Shown one piece after another: positions 31,981 to 41,793 of a stretch of DNA of 64,000 bases; position 1 is the first letter of the stretch, and every line of letters begins with the position of its first letter. The position numbers and the translations under genes are program-made. The notes below the pieces were generated by a model. The model saw nothing but the letters and a program-made list of their open reading frames with translations. It was not told where the DNA came from and ran no database searches. This DNA is from Torymus aiolomorphi (Eukaryota > Arthropoda > Insecta > Hymenoptera > Torymidae): NCBI GenBank assembly GCA_036365515.1, contig CM070874.1, positions 22,394,709 to 22,458,708 on the forward strand, in the 5' to 3' direction.

Positions 31981-32454
31981 TCATAAGGCTATTAGATCGT
32001 TAGTTAGCTTTAATAGGCAGTCGTTGTACCATAGTACTGACTGTGCACTCATGTGCACCCGCGCATTTATGGCTTCAATTTGCGAAATTGTGGGCGATTT
32101 TTCCAAATGTATTTCAACTAATGGGTGCTTCGTAGTTACCTGCCTTACATCTCTCCTAATAAATGTTATTACCGATTTGCAAATAGCGCATTCGATTACT
32201 TTAATTAACCCTAAATTCTGTCTACACATTCTGGCCAACTCTAAAGTATACAAATTTTGCAGTAAAGGATGTAATTTTACTGTGAAATAAATAGCACATA
32301 CGTGCTCCTCCCGGAACCCGTAAGCTACGCGTTCGAAATTGCGAATTATTGACATGTTGCTATAATTTAATGTAACTTTATGAGCTAATACAAAACCACG
32401 GCTATTGGATAAGATAGTAATTCCTCGCCTACTAAAATGTAAACCTGAATACAC
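31981..32454 (-). CDS. Unrecognised ORF between the two env genes (157 aa)
   Basis: An open minus-strand frame with a mixed composition that looks protein-like: NFERVAYGFREEHVCAIYF, then MCRQNLGLIKVIECAICKS with a CxxC pair, and KHPLVEIHLEKSP. It ends 28 bp upstream of the next frame (31953). Together with 32478-32669 and 32814-33164 it forms a series of open frames in the same direction as pol and env. No family is recognised. The series could be exons or a frameshifted single gene. Confidence 0.35.
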   Translation of the reverse strand: MYSGLHFSRRGITILSNSRGFVLAHKVTLNYSNMSIIRNFERVAYGFREEHVCAIYFTVKLHPLLQNLYTLELARMCRQNLGLIKVIECAICKSVITFIRRDVRQVTTKHPLVEIHLEKSPTISQIEAINARVHMSAQSVLWYNDCLLKLTNDLIAL

Positions 32455-32477
32455 CTTTCACAAGCTTCACCTACTCG

Positions 32478-32725
32478 CTAAAACAGTAATTGTCTGTGGC
32501 GAATTTTACAACACGTAGGTACTTCAATGCTAGAGTGCACTATTACGTGATAATTTATGCAAGGTTCAAGTAATCGAAACGGGTCCTTGACGCGCGTGGA
32601 GTAACAATTTTTGCAAAAGAAGTTATAAGATTCTTCGTCTACATACACTGCTCTGTCTCCTTCTCGCACACTCCAACAGGGATGCTCTCGCAGGCGCTCT
32701 AACGCTTGCGCGAAGTCAGGCCTTA
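32478..32725 (-). CDS. Short Cys/His-rich ORF between the env genes
   Basis: The frame is open from about 32725, although its first ATG-like start is near 32669, and it ends at 32478. It encodes a Cys/His pattern resembling a zinc-binding module (YNFFCKNCYS ... CINYHV ... TCCKIRH). It belongs to the accessory block between the chuvirus-like and F-type env genes. No homologue is recognised; it may be part of a larger broken gene with 31981-32454. Confidence 0.3.
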
Positions 32726-32813
32726 CACTCTGCTCTAATGGCTAAAAAAGAAAATTCGTAAATTACTTTAAATTTCAAAAATCAAATTAAATCACTATGA
32801 TTACAAACTACTA

Positions 32814-33164
32814 CTATCCCCATGTTTGCCAAATCATCAAGATGGTAAGCGATTTGCTCGACATGACGTCGCGCTTGCGCAAAATTATTATAAAATTCTG
32901 ACTTACACATATAATGCTTAATGCTAAGTTGCAAACCCGGACATAGCAAAATATAGCCAATTTTTCTCGCTCAACTTCAGATTCGGTAACTTCAATTATC
33001 CCTCTACTCGCTATTCTGCCCGCGTGAACATAAACCTCGTATGTGCGCTGCATTCGCGTACTGTATGTGAGCAACCGCTCGTTTCTGCTCTGAGCCGCCC
33101 ATACTAACCGACTCCTAAGAGTGATCAAATCGTCAAGCAGTGATTTTTTTTTATTAGGTCTCAT
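32814..33164 (-). CDS. Unrecognised ORF just downstream of the chuvirus-like env (116 aa)
   Basis: It begins MRPNKKKSLLDDLITLRSRL with a basic, helical-looking N terminus and later a moderately hydrophobic segment (FCYVRVCNLALSIICVSQNFIIIL). It starts about 100 bp after the end of the C-terminal env fragment at 33267. The reading frame may shift before the hydrophobic part, since the tail has a different composition. The family is unknown. Confidence 0.3.
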   Translation of the reverse strand: MRPNKKKSLLDDLITLRSRLVWAAQSRNERLLTYSTRMQRTYEVYVHAGRIASRGIIEVTESEVEREKLAIFCYVRVCNLALSIICVSQNFIIILRKRDVMSSKSLTILMIWQTWG

Positions 33165-33266
33165 TTTAATGATCTAAATAACTAGATAGTGTACTAATTT
33201 TACTGCTCAAGTAAACTTTTATTAATATTGGTTATATGTAAAAGAGTTAAGATTTCGATCATTATT

Positions 33267-35590
33267 TCAAACTACATTTCGCGGCAGTAAAGGCGGATTA
33301 TTTTGTTCGTTCAGTATGGGATATAGTTTATTTTCAATTACCCCCGGATTATTTTTTGAATTATTTTTTTGAGCAGACGGACCTTGAGCCGGAGCACTTT
33401 CCTTCGGTTTTTCCGGTTCGTAGTCTTTTCCCAAATGTAAAAGTAGGTGCGTAAGCGAATTCCAGAAAGCCCCTAAAATGTGCACCGACCAACCATAAAG
33501 GCTGTACAAAACATATCCATGAATAATGGTATCAAGTATAAATTTAATTAAACGGAAAATCATAAGAAGATATATAAATGCTGCGCTTACTGACCCAAAG
33601 GTAATTAACCGCGACCAAACGCGGCCTCATGCAGAGTCGGCTATGCGCGCAAGCGTTTCCTCATCGAGGAGCCCCGAGATTGACCCGGACCCGGTCCTTC
33701 TGCATTTGCCCGAATATCCGTACGCTAAAGCGTTTAACATCGCGCCCCTCTCGTTTGGGAACATAATAAAATTTTTAAGCTTTCTATATCTCCATATGAA
33801 TAAATTCCGCTATTGGCTAAATCGGTTGGATTATTATAACTCCAAGACTGCTGAATTTGTGGTTTTAAAATTGACGGTGTGTCTTGAATTGTTATCTGTG
33901 GCAACATTTTAAACCAATGCTCTCCTATCAAAAACATAACTGGAATCATAGCATCGCATTTTGCTTTCATGCCAAATTCACGTAAAATGTGAGTTCGCGG
34001 TGATAAAAATCGCAATTTATCCTCCCACGATACAGGTAATTCCTGATAGCAATCTTCCGCCGGCCTCATCTTCACTTCCACCTGTACACACTTCAATACA
34101 TGTACCACTTCCCCGGCTAACAAGCTTATGTAGCCTGGTCCCCTCATGATTTGATACGCTAATAAATCAGGCGAGATAGAAGCTATACTAAGTGAGTTAG
34201 CGAGTACCTTACGCTCTAATTCGCACTGTTTTTCTATTATATCCCTGTATAACCGTGTCATTTGTCCCTTAATGTGCGCATCTACATATACAAATTTCGA
34301 ATTTACATATGCGAAAATATCAGTGTTGCTGATACTAACCCCTTTTGGGGCTATTAATCTCTCATGCTCTGGATCAAGAAGATAAATAATTTCGATAAGA
34401 GAAAACGTTTACTAGGCCAATGTCTTTAAGGTAATCTGTACTTACCGACAAATTTTAGAATGTATATTTCTTTTGCAAATAACAATAGAATTACTAACAA
34501 AAAAAACTGAGTATAGTATTTACATATACGGAGCGCCTGAAAGAGCTGTTTTTCCAAAAATTTACTCAGAATTTATTTAATTAAATAAAAGCCGCAATGC
34601 CGATAAGTAGGGATCTGTATACTTCGAATTTTACGAGTTGTAAAAAGTGTTTATCTTATGGAAATGCTGATAGAATCGCACAAAAAAAAATCTGAGCATA
34701 GTATTTACGTACACGGAGCACCTGAAAGAATTGCTTTTCCAAATAAACGTTCGAATGTTTATTAATTAAATAATGAAATTGGGTTGATTTTGAGATTTAC
34801 ATCGCCTTAAACGCGAACGATAAACATTCCGCTTCTAAAACATACAACGGCCGGCGCTCATTATCCCTCTCAACGACCTTCATTACGGCCCGGTATACAA
34901 AGATGTATATTTACGAGCCTTGCACGGGCCCGTAGGTATCATATCCCAAAACGCGTAACCGAATTGCGTATCTACGCAATGATCGTCAGTAAATGCACAC
35001 TGCGTGCCCGATTCTAATCTGATTTTGTTATTGTTCAGGTTAACCGCGTTGAAGCGTTCCTCCAATTTTACGGTCACATATTCGTGCACGACAACGTCAT
35101 AAAATTCTCCGTACGAGTTAGCGTAGTGACCCGTATTCGCACACGAGCCATCCGCTTTAAAGGACCCCACGAACGTGATTGGAAACGTAACCGAGTCGTT
35201 TATCCTCAACCCTCCAAGAGCGTTCTCCGCGATAGAAACTGATTTATGCACGTGCATTTTAATACACTCGTCTCTAGTCACCTGGCGTAAATATTTCACT
35301 TCCCCGTTTTTAACGTGAGAGATATGCGACCACATACCGCAATGCGCAACTGTTCTTTTAATCTCCACCTTACAATATCTAACTAGCGTATCCGCGTACT
35401 CGTTTATTTGTAAAAGGCTAATTTCCGTTTTAGTAACGTTAAGGATCGGTTCCGGCAGGTCGCACTCTCCCACATTAACCAGAGAAAACGTAGTAAAATT
35501 GGTAAATTTTTGTCCGCAATCATATCCGATCTGCCCGAAAGCTATTTTTATTTTCAAAGTGGTTGCAAGAATGAACATCAAAGTCCTCAT
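33267..35590 (-). pseudogene. Chuvirus-like glycoprotein (env 1), broken
   Basis: A surface glycoprotein of the type shared by chuviruses and some insect LTR retroelements. The N-terminal piece (35590-34883) has a signal peptide (about residues 1-19), a CDLPEP motif, N-glycosylation sites (NFT, NVT), and Cys-rich motifs (YCKVEIKRTVAHCGMWSH, SGTQCAFTDDHC, FWDMIPTGPC). The middle piece, open from about 34380 to 33734, has TRLYRDIIEKQCELERKVL, RGPGYISLLAGEVVHVLKC and YQELPVSW. The C-terminal piece (33563-33267) has a hydrophobic stem/membrane segment (LYGWSVHILGAFWNSLTHLLLHL) and a Pro-rich tail. About 500 bp near 34390-34880 contain an internal duplication and no usable frame. The start directly follows a splice acceptor-like TTTACAG. 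The family assignment is from memory of motif layout, without a search. Confidence 0.72.
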
Positions 35591-35649
35591 CTGTAAACAT
35601 GAATAAAAATATTAAATTTCTAACTTACGTTAAGCTTAACTTTTTATTC

Positions 35650-36969
35650 TTACAAGCTTTCGGAATCTGCATGCGGATTAACATGCGACAAGCGTAAGCG
35701 ATTACTATGCACAACTTTGTTCCTATTTTCATTAATTTGTATTTTAACATTGCCATTTTCCCACATTTCAATTATTAGAAAAGGACCCGAATATTGATTT
35801 TCAAATTTATGCGGTTTTGGACCGCTCTGCAACCATACAAAATCGCCGATTTTGAAATCCCTAGGATTTGATTTTTTATCGTAATATTCCTTAGCTCTTT
35901 GTTTAGCCGAAACTAGTTTTTCTTGTGCGGTTCTTTGGAGAAAACTCAAGCTCTCGACCAAAGTTGTCATGTACCCTGCATAAGTAGGCAATAAATCTTC
36001 CGGCTCTAAGGGGTCGCTCGAGGGCACTCTGGCCAGGCGCCCGAACACTAACTCGAACGGAGTGTGCTGGGTTCCTTCATGTTTGCCCGTGTTGAAATTA
36101 AACATTGCTAACTCAACCCACTTATCCCAATCTAAATGTTCAGTGGCAAACATTTTCAAAAATTCACTAAGTGGCGAGTGCGAGCGCTCTAAAGAGCCGT
36201 TAGGTTGAGGGTGAAAAGCGGTAGTTTTTACTTGCTTAATTTTAAATCGTTTTGCAACGCGCTTAACTAATTTACTGAGAAAATGGGTGCCTTGATCGGT
36301 AAGCATAGTTTACGGCGCGCCAAAAGTGCAAATAAAGCGTTTAATAAAGGCGTCTGCTACAGTAATAGCAGTTTGGTCTTTTAAAGGGACTCCTACCGAG
36401 AATTTTGTAAATTGATCCTGTATAGTTAAAATATACTCGGATTCGTCTTTAGTTCTCGGTAACGATCCTACAATATCCAAACTAACCGTGAAAAATGGAA
36501 TACAAGGGTGGTCTGTTATAATCATTTTCTGTTTTGTTTTGACCCGAACTAATTTTTTAAGCTGGCAAGGAACGCATTTTTGAATGAAGGCTTGTATGTC
36601 CTCCTTTAAATGCTCCCACTGATATTTATATTTTATTCTATTCAAAGTTTTCGTTACTCCTTTGTACCCACGCACCGACGAACAATGAGCTTCGTGAATT
36701 ATATCCGCCCTTTTACTCGGCTTCGGGTGCTGTATGAGTCCACGGCAAATAATTATTTTAACACTATTATTACCTAATGCACGTCTTAAACAGGCTAAAA
36801 TATCTTTAAACTCAATATTTTCGATATTACTGCTCCTAGCCATACTAAAAGAAGCAATTTGGTTAATGTCTAATAATTTAGCTATCTTCCTAAATAACTG
36901 TGTCAAAATTTCTAAGGTATCCCATAAGCTATTTTTACCTTTTCCCCTAAGCGGTAATACAAAGTGCAC
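35650..36969 (-). pseudogene. Gypsy integrase, one nonsense codon
   Basis: It inserts the element's cDNA. Reading from 36969: a zinc-binding HHCC domain (EAHCSSVRGYKG ... FIQKCVPCQLKK), the first catalytic Asp in VSLDIVGSLP, then FGAP and a TAA at 36310-36312. The frame continues two codons later with LTDQGTHF (second Asp) and NGSLERSH (Glu), 35 residues apart as in DD35E integrases. The C-terminal part has a GPY/F-like module (YSGPFLIIEMWENGNVKIQ). It ends about 60 bp before the env 1 start. A frameshift near 36912-36969 separates it from the RNase H ORF. Confidence 0.9.
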
Positions 36970-38267
36970 TTTTTATTGGCCTTTATGGTTTTGGGCTCTC
37001 CCGTTACTAAACTCTCGAAACGCGGAAGCTTCCCTAAATCCTTTAATTGCCTAGACCCCTCATCGAGTGGGTCTCCGTCAGTGCTTACAAAATAAAGGTA
37101 ACTATCCTTCCTCATAAACAGTTTCTCTCTACAATAAATTATATTGTCTTGAGGACTGACCGTTTTCGGCGCGTTACTTTTTTCGTTGACCGCGTCCTCG
37201 TCCTCGAAAGTCATGTCGGGAAAGGGATCTTTAAACGCCGAGACGTTGTCACCCCCCGATGCTTCCCCGCACGCGACCTCTCTTGACATAACTGTTTGCT
37301 CACTTTTCTCGGGCCCGAACACTGAGACAGATGGCGAGATTGGTCTGTGTAGCGTTTCTTTTTTATTGCTATCCGCAGTTTGTGGGGCAAGAGGCGCATA
37401 CGCCTCTTTATCTTCGATAAGGGACGCGCATTCCTGAACCTTTTCGACCGTGGTGGCTACATTTCTTTTACGCGGCGCGAGAGCTTTAATGGCTTGCTTA
37501 TACTTTTCACTGGCTTGGCAGCCCGCACGCTTACGCGTGGCCATTGCATGCAAGGTGGGCGCGCCGTCCCTCTGCTCCTGGGTAGGCTCTACTGTCTGTT
37601 TGCCAGCGACAGGATGGCGCCCCTCTCCCCCTATGCCGACTTCTGTAGCTACGCATACCTTTTCCGTAATCGGGTTGCGCGAAAGTGCGTCCGCGTTCAG
37701 ATTTAATTCACCTTTCTTATAAAGTACGTCGAATTGATAATCTAATAGTTTTAAACGCCAACGCGTGACTCTAGATACTGGATCATTATGATTATTCAAC
37801 CAAACTAGCGGCCTGTGATCGGTAATTAAAGTGAATTTATTCCCGTATAAGTAGGGTCTGAATTGTATAATAGCGTACTCGAGTGCTAATGCTTCTTTTG
37901 AAAACGTACAATAATTCTTTTCTGCTTGATTCATCGCGCGCGACACAAAGGCAATGGGGCGATCTTTTCCAATTTCTCCTTGCGATAAAACTGCTCCGAT
38001 TGCGTACCTGCTCGTATCGGTAGTTACTAAAAACTTTTCTTCGAAATGCGGATGCGCCAAAACCGGTGGTTCGCATAACTTATCACGCAGAGTCTCAAAT
38101 GCCGTTTGCGTGCTCTCGTCCCAAACAAAAAGTTGTTCTTTTCTAAGAAGGTTTATTAAAGGCTTAGCTATTTGCGCAAAATTGTTAATAAACCTCCTGT
38201 AATATCCTACTAAACCCAAGAATTGTTTAATGTTCTTTCGATTTTTGGGGACAGGGAATTCTTTCAC
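36912..38267 (-). pseudogene. RT thumb, RNase H and long linker of Gypsy pol
   Basis: Residues 1-60 are the RT connection (QFLGLVGYYRRFI, AKPLINLL). RNase H follows, with D84 (VTTDTSRYAIG), E125 (FSKEALALEYA) and D150 (LITDHRPLVW). Residues about 160-208 end in NADALSRNP. Then comes an unusual linker of about 190 residues, charged and Ser/Pro-rich, before the frame shifts into integrase. It is preceded by a frameshift near 38325, where LGH-type coding follows INY in another frame. Confidence 0.88.
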
Positions 38268-38321
38268 TGCTTTTAATTTTTCCGGGTCGGGTCTCAGTCC
38301 GTGACTACTAATAATGTGTCC

Positions 38322-39136
38322 CTAATAATTTATTTCTGGTTTAAGAAATTCACATTTTTCAGGCTGTAAAGCTAAATTGGCACGACGTAGTTTTTCGAAT
38401 AAATGATCAATTGTTTCTAAATGTTCGTCAAAAGTTTTAGAATACACGCAAATGTCATCAAAGAAATGAACTACGTTTTTCGTACCCGCAATTACTTTAA
38501 GAACAAGTGACAAGAATACTGGCGCGCTTGTTTTTAATCCAAAAGGTGATCTAACAAAATGAAATAAATCGAGCTCACAAGAAAAAGTTGTTTTTCTCTG
38601 TCCTCAATTTTAATTTTAATTTGATGATAACCCGTGTATAAATCGAAAACTGAGAAAAATTTGGCATTACTGAGTTGATCCAAAATATCCGCTATATTCA
38701 GAACCGGATGACTGTAATTGGGTATAATGGCGTTTAACTTTCTAAAGTCTACTACTACCCGAAATTTTTTTTTGCCGTCGGGTCCCGGGTTTTTGTCAAC
38801 GCAGAACACCGGCACCGAGTAGGCGCTTGTCGAAGGCTCGACGATGCCTTTCTCCAACATTTCTTTTACCTGCCTATTGATCTCTTCTTTCAAAATAGGT
38901 GGGTGTCTAAATTGTTTAATTCTAATTGGAATATTCGTTGTTGTAGGTATCTCATGTTCAATTGCATTAGTCGCGGGCATAATATCTCCCGTTAAATAGA
39001 ATCGATCTGAATATTTCACAAGAAGTGACTCAATCTCGGATAATTGATTAGGTGACAAATGCTTAAGTCGTAAAAGCTCTCTCAATTTAGTCACCCTCTT
39101 ATTTCCTAAAACGGGAACCGTGTCTGACACGCACAT
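38322..39136 (-). pseudogene. Gypsy reverse transcriptase, one frameshift
   Basis: RNA- and DNA-templated DNA polymerase. The N-terminal piece (39136-38534) contains IKQFRHPPILKEEINRQV, GIVEPSTSAYSVPVFCVDK, FRVVVDFRKLNAI and SVFDLYTGYHQIK (first catalytic Asp). A frameshift around 38580-38590 moves the frame. The second piece (38513-38322) has VVHFFDDICVYS, the YxDD box in FFDD form, and LQPEKCEFLKPEINY. The order and spacing are typical for Gypsy. Confidence 0.9.
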
Positions 39137-39194
39137 AATTTGATGGGCGCGTGGCTCCCCTATTCTATGGCTCCGCCTATCTACCCTAGTTTAG

Positions 39195-39827
39195 CTACCT
39201 CAAGTGCGGAGGGTGCGGCCTATGCTTCCATACTGACCAGACTACTCCATTTGTATTTCTTTTGATTTGATGTAGCATCTGGCGTAAAGTGCATAACATG
39301 TCAGAGGTCACGTCACCGTCTGTCACGCGATACTCTCTAATTTTCTTAAAGATAGGAATGGCGGTGAAATAAGTAACAGATAAAGCGCAAGAGTATAAGC
39401 GTAATAATAAGGCGCGTCTCCATGCTTGTAGACAGGCTAGTTTCCCTAGCTTGGCGCGCAGCCCCTCAATAAGGTGCGCCAGCTGAAAATCCTGTCGGAC
39501 TAAAGCATAAGACAATGCGCTGGTCAATTTATTACTTCCGCGCTTCTCAATATTGTCGCACAACGACAACTTTTGGTTCCTTAATAAATTACTAATTTTG
39601 CTAAAACTATTCCTTTTAATCTTAGTTCTTTTATAAGTTTCATTGTATTTAATACACGTAAAAGTCCTTATTTTATTGCAAACAAAATTTATTTTTCTTC
39701 TATTCTTATTCAATGCAGTTTTTGCTCTACAATCTGTTATATTCAGTCTAACATTTCTCCCTTGAGTTCTGACACTCATACTATTTTTACAAGTTAAAAT
39801 TTCCAAATTTTTCTTATTTTCTACCAA
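39195..39827 (-). CDS. Unrecognised basic ORF between protease and RT (210 aa)
   Basis: A minus-strand frame that starts MVENKKNLEILTCKNSMSV and ends ahead of the RT. The N-terminal half is very Lys/Asn/Arg-rich; the C-terminal half is more ordinary (LTSALSYALVRQDFQLAHLIEGLRAKLGKL). Many Gypsy elements have only a short spacer here, so a region of about 1.5 kb between PR and RT (39195-40807) is odd. It may be a variable linker of the polyprotein. No domain is recognised. Confidence 0.35.
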   Translation of the reverse strand: MVENKKNLEILTCKNSMSVRTQGRNVRLNITDCRAKTALNKNRRKINFVCNKIRTFTCIKYNETYKRTKIKRNSFSKISNLLRNQKLSLCDNIEKRGSNKLTSALSYALVRQDFQLAHLIEGLRAKLGKLACLQAWRRALLLRLYSCALSVTYFTAIPIFKKIREYRVTDGDVTSDMLCTLRQMLHQIKRNTNGVVWSVWKHRPHPPHLR

Positions 39828-39901
39828 AACACTTAACTTTACTTTCTAATTTAGTCAAATTTTTTACAAGAAGATCTTCACTAACTCTATTTTCCCAAAT
39901 T

Positions 39902-41036
39902 CTATTTATTCAAATTCCCACTATTTCTATTTAACAAATTCAGATTCTGCTGAGGTACGCTATCTTTTAACGTTTCCTCTCTAAGTAAATTATTTTTAAA
40001 AACAATTTTATTCATTTTTTCTATCGAATTTTTATTTTTACATAATTTAGCTCTCAAACTTCGCTTTTTAGCAGTTTCAGTTAGCCTGTTTTCACTTTTA
40101 CAAATTTTGAATTTCAAATTTCTACTTTTACCGAATTCCAAAATAAGTTTTTCATTTTCACTAATGTCATTTTCTAATTCTCTAGTTTTTTCAAATTTCG
40201 AATCCAAGTTTTTGTTTTCACAATTTTCATATCCCAAATGTCTAGTTATTTCAAATTTTAAATTCAAATTTTTGTTTTCAAAATTTTTATTTTTCAAATC
40301 TCTAGTTATTTCAAATTTCAAATTCAAATTTTTGTTTTCACAATTTTCACTTTTCAAATCAATTTTTCTCAACGCGTGTATAGCGCTAATTTCAAATGGA
40401 GTGACAATTTTACAAGAAGAAAGACATTTATTTGAAGCAATATTCTCATGCGAAGCAGGCAATTCGCTATAAACATTCTGAGTGCTACACTCGCCTAAAT
40501 CAACGTTGGATTTTTCCTGCCAAGTAGCTGCAGTGAGATTTTTCACGTGTCCGGAATTGCGATCGTCTCTCCACATCGTACCCTCAGTTTCCTTACGCAG
40601 CTCTGTTCGTGCCAAAATTATACTCCCTTCGTTTATACCTCGTGCGATATTTACACTACTCGAATGCCGTAAGATAATTACGTGAGATGCAATTTCCAAA
40701 AAATTTTCCTCATAATTAATTTTTGCTCTATATTTACTTAACATTTCACTGCCTATTAACCCGTCCTCCTCGACGTGAAAATCGTCAGGAACCAGATGAA
40801 AATACAAAAGTCAAATCGCGGAAAATCAAAGGTATTTTTCCGTGAGAGCTAATCGATTCCTTCGTAATGCCTCTAAGTTCAAGGATTTCTTTTTCCAAAA
40901 CAATGGCTCTACTAGGTTTTTTACTAATTTTAAGCAAAGATGGTCCCACTCCCGTATATAACATCAGCTTGAGCGAAACATCATAATATTCAAATGGCGT
41001 TTCAACTGCAGGTAATTTACTATTAATACTCAACAA
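39902..41036 (-). pseudogene. Gypsy aspartic protease with altered active site, plus repeat linker
   Basis: The 41036-40785 piece has LKLMLYTGVGPSLLKISK, the retropepsin active-site region with Tyr where the catalytic Asp of D-T/S-G normally lies. After a frameshift, 40807-39902 continues with the C-terminal flap region (LVPDDFHVEEDGLIGSEML). There follows a linker with about four diverged 22-residue repeats (EN.NLNLKFEITR.L; DNA 40090-40370, period 66 bp). The protease is inactive as it stands. The repeated linker has no known role. Confidence 0.75.
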
Positions 41037-41056
41037 AACAGATTTTCTTGCAAATT

Positions 41057-41737
41057 TTAATTTTGATTCGCGTTTGATTGGTGCAGGCGCGCGTTTTCTG
41101 ATTGCCCCCAGGTCGCGCCCTGTGCCGCGGGGCTGTTCGCGTTTCCCGCCTCGCGCTTTAATTTTTCTTTACTTTTTCTTTCCAATAACTGGCATTCATT
41201 CATCCAGTGTCCCTCTTTTTTACAATAAGTGCAAAGTTTAACAAAATTATTGATTTGATTCGATTGTGCCACTGCGGGACTGTGCGATCGCGGTCTATAT
41301 TGATTTTGTGGAACTTGGGGTGTGGCCGGCTGTGCGTTAGCCAATGCGTTCGCGGCTGGCGCCGAGACGTGCGCCTGCGTAGCTACGGGCCGCACCCATC
41401 TAGTCGGCTGTGTCAGCGATTGCTGTGTACCCGGGGGTAATAATGCTTTTAACGTCCAACACTTTTTCGCGATATGATTTCTTTTGTCACAATATTGACA
41501 AATTTCTGACGGTTTATTTTGAACAATTTTAACTTCAGCCGATTCTGCTTTCAATTTGTTATTTTCTTGATTTAATTTACTTTTACGCGTTGGTTCGGTT
41601 TTCTCTAAATCTGTAACCTCACGCTCTATTTCTATCGCTTTTTCTACGGCTTCCTGAAAAGTTGTGGCCACCCCCATACGCCTCTTAATTTCCCAATCCA
41701 TACCGCGTACAAAAAATTTCAATTTATCAGCTTCCAC
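41057..41737 (-). pseudogene. Gag C-terminal half with two zinc knuckles
   Basis: The nucleocapsid part of Gag. It shows CQYCDKRNHIAKKC and CTYCKKEGHWMNEC, two C-X2-C-X4-H-X4-C knuckles that bind RNA, within a Pro/Ala/Gln-rich tail. The first 60 residues are capsid C-terminal helix (FFVRGMDWEIKRRMG, FQEAVEKAIEIEREV). The frame is separated from the upstream capsid piece (41794-42147) by a short frameshift. Confidence 0.85.
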
Positions 41738-41793
41738 GTTTTGTGTGAAACCCGCATCATCCCTTTTTTCTCTTTCTGCGGCCTCTTTTAATT

